NCBI RefSeq assembly: GCF_902497875.1
Contig: NZ_CABVHY010000026.1
Location: forward strand, 36,383 to 100,382
Length of the DNA stretch: 64,000 nucleotides
Origin: Pseudomonas fluorescens
GTDB lineage: Bacteria; Pseudomonadota; Gammaproteobacteria; Pseudomonadales; Pseudomonadaceae
Reading direction: 5' to 3'
Shown here: in pieces, positions 33,444-41,794 of the stretch
Layout: each line of letters starts with the position of its first letter
How positions within the stretch are numbered: position 1 is the stretch's first letter
Made by a program: the position numbers and the translations under genes
The notes under the pieces: generated by a model
The model's input: the letters and a program-made list of their open reading frames with translations, nothing else
Database searches by the model: none
Told to the model about the DNA's origin: nothing

Positions 33444-34550
33444 ATGAACGCTTCGATACTCACATTGGCCCCTCATGAGAATCACCGTGAGGAGATTCGC
33501 GCCAAGGCCCTGCTGTTTGCCGATCCGCGCTCGCAACAACTGAAAAGCCAGACCGAGCGGGTCGCCGCCAGCAGCGTGCCGGTGTTGATCCAGGGCGAAA
33601 CCGGTACCGGCAAGGAATTGTTGGCCCGTCACCTGCACCAGTGCAGCGGCCGCCGGGGCCCCTTCGTGGCGGTCAACGGCGCAGCCATCAACGAAAATCT
33701 CGCCGAGAGCGAGTTCTTCGGGCACGAGGCCGGTGCCTTCACCGGTGCCAACGCGCGCCGGCAAGGCTGGTTCGAAGCGGCGCAAGGCGGCACTCTGTTT
33801 CTCGATGAGATCGGCGATTTACCCTTGTCGCTGCAGGTCAAGCTGCTGCGTGTACTGCAGGAAAAGGAGGTGGTCCGCGTGGGTGGACGCAAGCCGATTC
33901 CAATCGACGTGCGCGTGGTCACCGCAACCCATGTGGACCTGAATTCGGCGATCGCCAGCGGGCAGTTCCGCGAGGATCTGTACTATCGCCTGAACCTGGT
34001 GACCCTGCAGATTCCGCCCTTGCGTGAACGCCCGGGGGACATTCTGCCGCTGGCGGAGCACTTCCTTGAGCAGTTCGCCCGCGAGCAGCAGCGGCCCATA
34101 GCGAGCCTCGGCCCAACGGCTCGCCAGGCACTCCTGGGCTATTCCTGGCCAGGCAACATCCGCGAACTGGAAAACGTGCTGCTGTCGGCCGCCCTGCAAA
34201 CCGGCGAAAGCGTGCTCGAAGTCGAGCATTTGCAGTTGAGCGAACGTCGCCAGGTTCGGACCGGGTCGCGGGAGCAAGCTCCCTCGCCACAGAAGTCCGA
34301 CACTCCCGCCGCGCATATCTGGCAGAGCATCCACAGCCAGATCCGCGACTTGCTGACCCAGCATGACGATGACCAACTGTGGACCCAGTGGGAAGCCACG
34401 CTACTTGAAGAAACCCTGCGCCATCACCACCACAATCAAGTACACAGCGCGCTGCGCCTGGGGATCAGCCGCCATGCGCTGCGCACCCTGATGAAACGCC
34501 ACGACCTGATGCCGCCGGTGCATGGCGCACGCGGTAACAGCGCGGGCTGA
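33444..34550 (+). CDS. Sigma-54-dependent activator, SfnR-like
   Basis: 368 residues from the ATG at 33444 (GAGG seven bases before); an in-frame ATG at 33426 lacks a site. It begins almost directly with the AAA+ domain: LIQGETGTGKELLARHLH (Walker A), GAFTGA as GHEAGAFTGAN (sigma-54 contact) and GTLFLDEIGDLPL (Walker B). The C-terminus is a Fis-type helix-turn-helix (VHSALRLGISRHALRTLMKRHDLM). There is no receiver or sensor domain, as in SfnR, which controls dimethyl-sulfone and sulfonate use in Pseudomonas. The two flanking sigma-54 promoters are its likely targets. Confidence 0.85.
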   Translation: MNASILTLAPHENHREEIRAKALLFADPRSQQLKSQTERVAASSVPVLIQGETGTGKELLARHLHQCSGRRGPFVAVNGAAINENLAESEFFGHEAGAFTGANARRQGWFEAAQGGTLFLDEIGDLPLSLQVKLLRVLQEKEVVRVGGRKPIPIDVRVVTATHVDLNSAIASGQFREDLYYRLNLVTLQIPPLRERPGDILPLAEHFLEQFAREQQRPIASLGPTARQALLGYSWPGNIRELENVLLSAALQTGESVLEVEHLQLSERRQVRTGSREQAPSPQKSDTPAAHIWQSIHSQIRDLLTQHDDDQLWTQWEATLLEETLRHHHHNQVHSALRLGISRHALRTLMKRHDLMPPVHGARGNSAG

Positions 34551-34574
34551 GTGCGGCTTGCTGGCGATGGCGTT

Positions 34575-34922
34575 CTTGAAATCGCCATCGCGAGCAAGCT
34601 CGGCTCCCACAGGATTTGTGTTTGCCTGCAAGAGCATTGAACGATGAAGATCCTGTGGGAGCGGCGTCAAACCGGGCTGTTGTGACCGGCGCAAAACCTG
34701 TGGGAGCGAGCCTGCTCGCGAAAGCGATGTTCGCCGCAAAACAGGCATCGGCTGAGCTGACGTCTTCGCGAGCAGGCTCGCTCCCACAAGGATAACGGCC
34801 AGGCACAGACATTGTGTCCGCCGCAAAATCTGTGGGAGCGAGCTTGCTCGCGAAAGCAATGTTTGCCGCGAAACAGGTGTCGGCAGAGATAACGTCTCGC
34901 GAGCAAGCCCGCTCCCACAATA
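34575..34922. repeat. Cluster of six REP half-elements
   Basis: The core GTGGGAGCGAGC-TGCTCGCGA or its complement occurs about six times in alternating direction (near 34588, 34652, 34700, 34767, 34831, 34899). The space between the sigma-54 activator and the binding-protein gene thus carries three inverted pairs. Such clusters are typical Pseudomonas REP arrays mobilised by RAYT transposases. No RAYT gene is seen here. Confidence 0.85.
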
Positions 34923-35135
34923 CCCCCGCCAGCTCCCACTGAGCCCCAGACCCAAGCTGTTGGAAATCCGACAGAACCCTTGCGGTGCTGCGTTGTTTGC
35001 TACAGCGCTATGCCCTGCGGGCCAGGTACGCTCGGTTTTTGTCGATCCAATGTGCACGGCCGCACCCCAGGCCAGCTGTCTGTTTGCGCGCCATATACCC
35101 AATAAGCATGAGTAATCGGAGTTATCCGCTGTTAT
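34923..35135. other. Upstream region of the organosulfur transport operon
   Basis: With the REP cluster this makes a gene-free stretch of about 660 bases (34551-35211). This part lies just before the sigma-54 promoter, where activator sites should be. I see no clear palindrome to name. Confidence 0.35.
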
Positions 35136-35151
35136 TGGCATAAAGCCTGCA
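35136..35151 (+). promoter_or_regulatory. Sigma-54 promoter of the organosulfur transport operon
   Basis: TGGCAT-N5-CTGCA with GG and GC ten bases apart, 61 bases before the binding-protein start. Both elements equal those of the promoter at 33189-33204. A shared sigma-54 activator for the two operons is therefore likely. Confidence 0.75.
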
Positions 35152-35211
35152 GTACCTCATCCAGGCCCGGCGCTTTCGCGCGGTCACAGGACTTGGAACA
35201 GAGGATCACCA

Positions 35212-36282
35212 ATGAAGCACACCTTACTCAAGCCGTTGCTGGCGGCCCTTCTCAGCGGCGGTTTATCGGTAGCGCTGGCCGCCGCGCCCAATCCTCAGGT
35301 GATCCACTTCGGCATGGCCACCGTGGGCAAGGGAGGAGTCCCCTACTCCGTGGATAACACCTCGGAACTGGCCCATCAACGCCACACCATCGAAGAGGAG
35401 CTCAAGGCCGACAATATCCAGGTCGAATGGCATTACTTCAAAGGCGCAGGTCCTGCGGTCAACGAAGCGCTGGCCAACCAGCAACTGGATTTTTCCATGC
35501 AGGGTGACCTGCCGGCGGTGATCGGTAAGTCTGGCGGCCTGGACACTCGCCTGATCACTGCCGACCGCCTGTTGAACTCCACCTACCTGGTGGTCCCGGT
35601 GGGTTCGCCGGCCAAAACCCTGGAAGACCTGAAGGGCCAGCGAGTTTCGCTGTTCAAGGGCACCAATCTGCACCTGGCAATCCTTCGTTCCCTGGGCCAT
35701 GAAGGCTTCAGCGAACGCGACTTCCGCTTCGTCAACATGGACACCGCCACCGCTTCGGCCGCACTGGCCTCCAAGGACATCGATGGCGGCTGGTTCGGTC
35801 CGGAAGCCTTTCAGTTGCAAAACCAGGGCCTCGGTCGAATCATTTACGACTCGGCCGCGGCGGACGACAACCTGACCCGCCAGACCCACGTGCTGGTGCG
35901 CGGTGAATTCGAGCGCGAGCATCCGCAAGTCGTACAGAAGGTGGTCAACGGCCTGGTCAGGGCCGCCGCCTGGGCCGCGGAACCCAATAACCGTGAAAGC
36001 GCCCTTGCCCTGTGGGCCAACTCAGGCACCTCGATTGAAGCGCTACGCGAGATCCATACCGGCAAATCCTTTCTGCGCAACTATTCGCCGCGCCTCGACC
36101 CATTCTTCATTGCCCGATACCGCGCCACGGTCAGCGAAGCCAAAGCGCTGCGCCTGATTCGCGGCGACATCGACGTCGACCAGTGGATCGAGCCCAAGTA
36201 CGTCGACACCGCCATCGAGCAGCTCGGCTTTCAATCGCTGTGGCCGCGTTACGACGCCCACAACCAACCCATCGCTCAGTGA
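35212..36282 (+). CDS. SsuA-like periplasmic sulfonate/sulfate-ester binding protein
   Basis: A 356-residue exported binding protein. The signal peptide runs to about residue 24 (LLAALLSGGLSVALAAA). The SsuA/NrtA-type fold is seen in LANQQLDFSMQGDLPAVIGKS and VNMDTATASAALASKDIDGGWF. AGAGGA precedes the ATG. It contains no cysteine and four methionines. It heads a run of MFS, two permeases, ATPase and porin genes under a sigma-54 promoter. The ligand is probably an organic sulfur compound such as a sulfonate or sulfate ester. Confidence 0.85.
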   Translation: MKHTLLKPLLAALLSGGLSVALAAAPNPQVIHFGMATVGKGGVPYSVDNTSELAHQRHTIEEELKADNIQVEWHYFKGAGPAVNEALANQQLDFSMQGDLPAVIGKSGGLDTRLITADRLLNSTYLVVPVGSPAKTLEDLKGQRVSLFKGTNLHLAILRSLGHEGFSERDFRFVNMDTATASAALASKDIDGGWFGPEAFQLQNQGLGRIIYDSAAADDNLTRQTHVLVRGEFEREHPQVVQKVVNGLVRAAAWAAEPNNRESALALWANSGTSIEALREIHTGKSFLRNYSPRLDPFFIARYRATVSEAKALRLIRGDIDVDQWIEPKYVDTAIEQLGFQSLWPRYDAHNQPIAQ

Positions 36283-36290
36283 AGTCCGGC

Positions 36291-37502
36291 ATGCCCTCCA
36301 CCTCCGCCGGATTGAGCGACACCCGCACCCTGGGCCGCTTCATTCTCTTGTCGACCCTGGCCGGTGCGGGGGTGGGCGTGGCCAAGGTCAGCACCTCGCT
36401 GTATGCCTTGTTCCTCAACGCCTCGCCTCTCGAACTGGGACTGATTGCCGGGGCGCAGACCGGCGGCCTGCTGCTCACCAGCCTGCTCTGCGGGGTCCTG
36501 GTGGAACGGTTAGGGCCGCTGCGGCTGTTCTGCCTGGGCAGCGCCTCGGCCGCGGCGCTCTACGTGCTGGTGGGGCAAGCGCACAGTTGCGGACTGCTGA
36601 TGTTGATCACGCTGTTGATCGGCCTGTGCATGCCCTGCCGTTTCGTGTCGTTGAACACGGTGTTCATGCAGCAACTGGCTAGCATGGCCGCCAGCCGTGC
36701 CGGCTGGTTCCGGGGTTCGCAGATGGCCGGGGTGTTGTTGCTCGGACCGGCCCTGGCCGCAGTGCTCAATCAGCAGCTCGGCCCGGCGGGGGTCTGGCCC
36801 GTGGTGGCGCTGGTGTTCGCCTTGCCGTTGCTGCTTGCACCCTGGGTGTTGAACATCTACCCGGCGCAGCGTCAGGCCGCCGCGAAACTCAGTCTGAGTA
36901 CGGTGTTTGGCCAACTCAGCCTGCTGCGCCATGACCCGATTCTGCGGCGTAACAGCCAGCTGGATTTTTGCGTGCAGGCCGCCGCCATGTACTTCGCCTA
37001 CTTCATCGTCGCGATCACTGTGCAGAACTATGGCTGGTCACCCAGCCAGGCCGCTGCCCTGCTCAGCGCCCATGGCCTGGCCTACATCTTTGCGCTGTTC
37101 TTTCTCGGCCGCCATGGCGAGCGGCTCAGCCCACGGCGATTGCTGGGCTATGCGCTTGCGTGCGGCAGCACGCTGTTAGTGCTGGGCCTGGCTCAGGGCG
37201 CCTGGACACTGTCGCTGGGCGCTATCGGTCTGGGCTTGAGCCTGGGTTTGCTGCAGATCGTCACGCTGTTCACTTACGCCCAATGCGGGGTGCGCCTGGG
37301 CCACGGCCGGGTGGCGGGCGTCGCGGCGCTGGTCGGACCGGCAGGCAGTTTGAGCGGCTGCCTGATCGGCGGATTACTCGGTGAGGTCTTTGCCTTGCAA
37401 CACCTGTTCATGCTGTTCATCCCGCTGTTTGTACTGCTTGCCTTGCTGCCGACAGTGCGCAACCGCTGGACCCTGTTTCTTGCCCGGAGGGCCGTTCCAT
37501 GA
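36291..37502 (+). CDS. MFS transporter within the organosulfur operon
   Basis: 403 residues from the ATG at 36291; a GTG at 36279 overlapping the previous stop is also possible. About 12 membrane segments are seen, with the MFS loop between segments 2 and 3 reading GVLVERLGPLRLF. It overlaps the first permease by four bases (ATGA). It might export a desulfonated product or import another sulfur source. The direction is unknown. Confidence 0.8.
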   Translation: MPSTSAGLSDTRTLGRFILLSTLAGAGVGVAKVSTSLYALFLNASPLELGLIAGAQTGGLLLTSLLCGVLVERLGPLRLFCLGSASAAALYVLVGQAHSCGLLMLITLLIGLCMPCRFVSLNTVFMQQLASMAASRAGWFRGSQMAGVLLLGPALAAVLNQQLGPAGVWPVVALVFALPLLLAPWVLNIYPAQRQAAAKLSLSTVFGQLSLLRHDPILRRNSQLDFCVQAAAMYFAYFIVAITVQNYGWSPSQAAALLSAHGLAYIFALFFLGRHGERLSPRRLLGYALACGSTLLVLGLAQGAWTLSLGAIGLGLSLGLLQIVTLFTYAQCGVRLGHGRVAGVAALVGPAGSLSGCLIGGLLGEVFALQHLFMLFIPLFVLLALLPTVRNRWTLFLARRAVP

Positions 37503-38326
37503 GTATCAGTAAAACCTTTGCTACGGCGCACCCGCGACCGACCTGGCCACGCTTGCAGCTGCGCCTGAGCTGGCTCAACCACGTCGCAGTCGCGCTGCTG
37601 GTGCCAACCGGCCTGGTGTTGTTCTGGCACCTGGCCGGCGTGTGGCAGTGGGTCTCGCCACAGATCCTGCCGCCGCCTACACGGGTGTGGAGCACCTTTG
37701 TCGAGCTGACGCTGAGCGGCGACCTATGGTCCGAGCTGTCGATCAGCCTGGGGCGAGTGGCGGTCGGCGTGGTGATTGGCGTCAGCGCCGGACTGGCACT
37801 GGGACTGCTGATGGGCCTTTCGCGCCAGGCCGAGGCTTACCTGCTGCCGCTGTTCCAGGCGATCAGTCAGGTCCCGGTGCTGGGCTGGATCCCGCTGCTG
37901 ATGATGCTGGTGGGCATCGATGAAACCCTCAAGTACCTGGTCATCGCCAAGGCCGTGCTGGTGCCCATGACCATCAATACCTTCGCCGGGATTCGCAACA
38001 TTCCAGCCAGCTACCTGGAAGTGGCGCAGGTGTATCGCTTCAACCTGCGTCAGCGGCTGAGCAAGGTGATCATCCCCGGCGCCCTGCCGAGCCTGTTCAC
38101 CGGCCTGCGATTTGCCTTGACCAAAGGCTGGGTCGCCCTGGTGACTGTGGAGCTGTTGGCCTCCAGCGAAGGCATTGGCTACCTGATGGTCGACGGCCGG
38201 CAGATGTTCCAGCTCGACCTGGTGATCGTCGCCATGCTGGTGATCGGCCTGGTGGGCCTGCTGCTGGATAAAGGCCTGGCCTTGATCGAAACCCGCTTGC
38301 AACGCTGGCAGCGCCAAGCCTTCTAA
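37499..38326 (+). CDS. SsuC-like ABC permease 1
   Basis: A 275-residue permease with about six membrane segments and the EAA loop NIPASYLEVAQVYRFNLRQRLSKVIIPGALPSLFTGLR. It belongs to the nitrate/sulfonate/taurine permease family. It is the first of two permease genes, which suggests a heterodimeric channel rather than the usual homodimer. Confidence 0.88.
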   Translation: MSISKTFATAHPRPTWPRLQLRLSWLNHVAVALLVPTGLVLFWHLAGVWQWVSPQILPPPTRVWSTFVELTLSGDLWSELSISLGRVAVGVVIGVSAGLALGLLMGLSRQAEAYLLPLFQAISQVPVLGWIPLLMMLVGIDETLKYLVIAKAVLVPMTINTFAGIRNIPASYLEVAQVYRFNLRQRLSKVIIPGALPSLFTGLRFALTKGWVALVTVELLASSEGIGYLMVDGRQMFQLDLVIVAMLVIGLVGLLLDKGLALIETRLQRWQRQAF

Positions 38327-38339
38327 AAGGACTCTCTCC

Positions 38340-39113
38340 ATGACCACGACTTCAAGCAAACGTCCCACGGATCTACGCGGCTGGGTAGTGCCCGGCGCCC
38401 TGGTCATACTCTGGTGGCTGGCCACCGATCGGCAGTGGGTCGACACCCGCATCGTCGCCAGCCCGCAGGCGGTGATCGACAGCGCCTGGCTCGCGGCCAG
38501 CAACGGCGAACTGTGGCGCAACCTGAGCGCCAGCTTGCAGCGCAACCTGATCGGCTTTGCCGTGGGCGGGCTGCTCGGGCTGCTGTTCGGTGGCTGGCTC
38601 GGCCTGTCCCGGCTGGCCGATCGGCTGCTCGGACCGACCTTTCATACCCTCAAGCAAATTGCCCTGTTCGCCTGGATTCCCCTGCTCTCGGTGTGGTTTG
38701 GCTTCGGCGAGCCGGCCAAGGTGGCCTTTATCGCCCTGGCGGTGTTCTACCCCGTGGCCCTCAATAGCTTCGAAGGGATTCGCAGCACCCGCCAGGAACT
38801 TCTCGAAGTCGCCCAGGCCCTGGGGCTGACACCCTGGCAGAAGCTCTGCCGGTTGATTCTGCCCTGCGCCGCGCCGGCGATTTTCACTGGCTTGCACCTG
38901 GGCTTGATCTACGCATGGCTGGCCACCATCGGCGCGGAATACTTCTTCTCCGCCGGCCCGGGCATCGGCAACACCATGATCGATGGCCGAGAACACTTCC
39001 AGATGGACCAGGTGATCTACGGCCTGGTGGTGGTCGGCAGCGTTGGCTTGCTGCTCAACCGTCTCGCCCGCTGGGTCGAGTCCCGCACATTGCACTGGCG
39101 CACTAGCCACTGA
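38340..39113 (+). CDS. SsuC-like ABC permease 2
   Basis: A 257-residue permease with the EAA loop STRQELLEVAQALGLTPWQKLCRLILPCAAPAIFTGL. AGGA lies before the ATG, 13 bases after the first permease. It differs clearly from the first permease, which argues for two distinct channel halves. In other sulfate-ester systems the two halves may be fused. Confidence 0.88.
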   Translation: MTTTSSKRPTDLRGWVVPGALVILWWLATDRQWVDTRIVASPQAVIDSAWLAASNGELWRNLSASLQRNLIGFAVGGLLGLLFGGWLGLSRLADRLLGPTFHTLKQIALFAWIPLLSVWFGFGEPAKVAFIALAVFYPVALNSFEGIRSTRQELLEVAQALGLTPWQKLCRLILPCAAPAIFTGLHLGLIYAWLATIGAEYFFSAGPGIGNTMIDGREHFQMDQVIYGLVVVGSVGLLLNRLARWVESRTLHWRTSH

Positions 39114-39124
39114 GGATCACTGCC

Positions 39125-39946
39125 ATGAACGCACCGGTATTTCTATCACTGGACGGGGTCAACAAACGCTTCCCCTTGAAGGAAGGCGAATTGAACGTTC
39201 TCCAGGACATCAGTTTGAATATTCGCCAAGGCGAATTCCTCAGCATCGTCGGCGGCAGCGGCTGCGGCAAGTCCACCCTGCTGCGTCTGCTGGTCGGACT
39301 GGATCAGGCCAGCAGCGGCCAATTGTTGCTCGACGGGCAACCGATTCGCAGCACCGACCCGGAGCGCGGCATCGTGTTTCAGGACCATCGGCTGTTTCCC
39401 TGGCTGAACGTTACGGACAACGTGCTGCTGGCCCTCGCCAACTCGCCCCTGAGCAAGACCGAGCGTCTGGCACAGGTGCATAAACACCTGGAGCTGGTGG
39501 GCCTGGGCGCCTTCGCCGAGACCTATCCCAGTCAGTTGTCAGGTGGCATGAGGCAGCGCGTGGCGATTGCCCGCGGCCTGGTCAATCGGCCGAAGATCCT
39601 GTTGCTGGATGAACCCTTCGGCGCTCTGGATGCCCTGACCCGTAGTCAACTGCAAGAAGAGCTGGCGCGCATCTGGCTAGCCGAGGGCATCACCACCGTG
39701 CTGGTCACCCATGACGTTGACGAAGCGGTATTTCTCGGTGATCGGGTGGTGGTCATGCAGCCAAAGCCGGGGCGTATCAAGCGCATTGTCGAGGTGGATC
39801 TGCCGCACCCCAGGCGGCGCGACGACCACCGGCTAAGCGCCCTGCGCAACGACATCCTGCAGGACTTCAGCCAGCACAGCGATGCCCTGATCGTGCCGCC
39901 CCCCCATGAAAATCGTGCCTTTCGCAGCTTCGCCGTGGCCTGGTAA
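39125..39946 (+). CDS. SsuB-like ABC ATPase
   Basis: A 273-residue ATPase with Walker A (IVGGSGCGKSTLLRLLVG), signature (LSGGMRQRVAIARG) and Walker B (ILLLDEPFGALD). It has one cysteine (in Walker A) and three methionines. GAGGATCACTGCC precedes the ATG. It powers import through the two permeases upstream. Confidence 0.9.
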   Translation: MNAPVFLSLDGVNKRFPLKEGELNVLQDISLNIRQGEFLSIVGGSGCGKSTLLRLLVGLDQASSGQLLLDGQPIRSTDPERGIVFQDHRLFPWLNVTDNVLLALANSPLSKTERLAQVHKHLELVGLGAFAETYPSQLSGGMRQRVAIARGLVNRPKILLLDEPFGALDALTRSQLQEELARIWLAEGITTVLVTHDVDEAVFLGDRVVVMQPKPGRIKRIVEVDLPHPRRRDDHRLSALRNDILQDFSQHSDALIVPPPHENRAFRSFAVAW

Positions 39947-40069
39947 TTCCTTCACCAGGACGCCACCCACAAGCGGCGTCCATTCCCTGCGCCTGTGACC
40001 GCCCACTCGACCACGAAACGCCCACACAGCCGATTTTTTCCTGCAGTAAATTTCGGAGCATCACGCAAA

Positions 40070-41422
40070 ATGAACACTTCTACCCTGGCTCTGGCCATTG
40101 GGACGGGCATCGTCGGCCTGCAATTCGCCTCACTGTCGTGCGCCAACGGATTTATCGAAGACAGCAAAGCCAGCCTGGGCTTGCGAAATTTCTACTTCAA
40201 TCAGGACAACCGCAGCGGCCCAGCCGCGCCGTCCAAGACAGAGGAATGGGGGCAAGGCTTTCTCCTCAACTACCAGTCCGGTTACACCGCGGGCCCGGTC
40301 GGTGTCGGTGTCGATGCACTGGGCCGGCTGGGCATCAAGCTGGACTCTGGCAGCCGCGTCAACAAAGCCGGGCGCAGCCGCAATCCCGGCCAGCTGTTCC
40401 CGCAGGACAGCGATGGTAGCGTTGTCGATGAATTTGGCAGCCTGGGGCTGACCGGCAAGCTGCGCCTGTCCAAAACCGAAGCACGCATCGGCACCCTGCA
40501 ACCCCGGCTGCCGGTGGTGGTATTCAACGACGGACGCCTGCTGCCGCAGACCTTTACCGGTGGGCAAATCACCTCAAACGAGTTCGCCGATCTGACCCTG
40601 ATCGGCGGTCAACTGGAACACGCCCAGGGCCGCGACTCCAGCGACGACCAAAGTCTCTCGGTGGCCGGTGCCAACGATCCAAAACCCGGCCAATTCAGCA
40701 ACAAATTCTATTACGGCGGCGCCGACTACCGCCTCGGCAAAACCTTGTTGCTGCAGTACTACTACGGCAATCTCAAGCAGTTCTACCAACAACACTTCCT
40801 CGGCCTGACTCACACCCTGGCGCTGCCGGCCGGCAGTCTGATCTCCGACCTGCGCTACTTTCGCAGCAGCGCCGATGGGCACAATGCCAGCGCAGCCGGC
40901 CGTGCCGAAGGCTACCGGATTACCGATGCACGCCTGGCCAGCGACCCGGACAAGGGCAAGGTGGACAGCAGCCTGAGGAGCGCGAATTTCACCTGGAAGG
41001 TCGGCGGCCACGCCCTCGGCCTGGGCTTTCAGGAAAACGACGGCCTCAGTGAACATGCCCGTCTCAATCAGGGCAATGGCACCAGCAGCTACGACGTTGG
41101 CGGGCGCATGATCGGCAGCTTTCTGCGCCCTGAACAGCGCACCTGGCTGGCCGGATACAGCTATGACTTTGCCGCCCTCGGCACACCCGGCCTGACCTTC
41201 GGGGTGAGCTACAACAAAAGCGACAACATTGCCGTCGCCAGACAATCCCGGACCGAGAAAGAGTGGGAACGCGACTTGCGCCTTGCCTACGTCGTGCAGA
41301 GCGGCCCGCTCCAGGGTCTGGGACTGGCCTGGATGAACGCCTCGCTGCGCAGTAGCCTGGCCAGCCAGCGCAACATCGACGAGAACCGCGTTATCCTCAG
41401 CTACGCCCTGGCTTTGTTCTGA
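40070..41422 (+). CDS. OprD-family outer membrane porin
   Basis: 450 residues from the ATG at 40070, with GGAG twelve bases before. After a signal peptide (to about residue 25) the start GFIEDSKASLGLRNFYFNQD is the OprD hallmark; the C-terminus ends in an aromatic residue (SYALALF), as for outer membrane barrels. OprD porins are narrow channels for specific small solutes. Its place at the end of the organosulfur operon suggests it admits the same compound, though cotranscription across the 123-base gap is inferred. Confidence 0.88.
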   Translation: MNTSTLALAIGTGIVGLQFASLSCANGFIEDSKASLGLRNFYFNQDNRSGPAAPSKTEEWGQGFLLNYQSGYTAGPVGVGVDALGRLGIKLDSGSRVNKAGRSRNPGQLFPQDSDGSVVDEFGSLGLTGKLRLSKTEARIGTLQPRLPVVVFNDGRLLPQTFTGGQITSNEFADLTLIGGQLEHAQGRDSSDDQSLSVAGANDPKPGQFSNKFYYGGADYRLGKTLLLQYYYGNLKQFYQQHFLGLTHTLALPAGSLISDLRYFRSSADGHNASAAGRAEGYRITDARLASDPDKGKVDSSLRSANFTWKVGGHALGLGFQENDGLSEHARLNQGNGTSSYDVGGRMIGSFLRPEQRTWLAGYSYDFAALGTPGLTFGVSYNKSDNIAVARQSRTEKEWERDLRLAYVVQSGPLQGLGLAWMNASLRSSLASQRNIDENRVILSYALALF

Positions 41423-41460
41423 CCGCGGATTGTCTGAATAAACGCGCCGCCCTCCATCGC

Positions 41461-41625
41461 CAGCAGGCTCGCTCCCACAGGTTTTGCGGCGAGGCACAAT
41501 GTTGTGTCTGGCCATTATTCTTGTGGGAGCGGGCCTGCTCGCGAAAAGCCCGAGAGCGCCGAGGTGCATCTGGCTTCTCGCGTCATCGTTAACGACCATC
41601 GCGAGCAAGCTCGCTCCTACAGACC
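41461..41625. repeat. Three REP half-elements
   Basis: GCAGGCTCGCTCCCACAG (41464), TGTGGGAGCGGGCCTGCTCG (41521) and GCGAGCAAGCTCGCTCCTAC (41601) follow the porin gene. The first two form an inverted pair and the third is a single half. They belong to the same family as the cluster at 34575. With the Fur box they fill the 372-base gap before the siderophore receptor. Confidence 0.8.
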
Positions 41626-41729
41626 CAACGCCACTTACCTCATAAAAGCCTCTCCTGACGCCATGCCCCCCGGCCTCTGCCTTTCAGCCAATTTCATTTG
41701 GTGATGGCAAAAGACTCTGGCACACTAAC

Positions 41730-41748
41730 GCCATTAATAATCATTATC
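41730..41748 (+). promoter_or_regulatory. Fur box before siderophore receptor
   Basis: The 19 bases read GCCATTAATAATCATTATC, matching the Fur consensus in 15 of 19 positions, including the last 12. It lies about 46 bases before the receptor start, so iron repression of the receptor is very likely. Confidence 0.8.
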
Positions 41749-41794
41749 ACTTAGATTGTCTTTTGTGCGATTGCACTACACCCGGGGAAGTCTC

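Noticed and set aside
34575..34922. Regular repeats that could suggest a CRISPR array
   Set aside because: The repeats alternate in direction, spacers differ in length and no cas gene is present; they are REP pairs.
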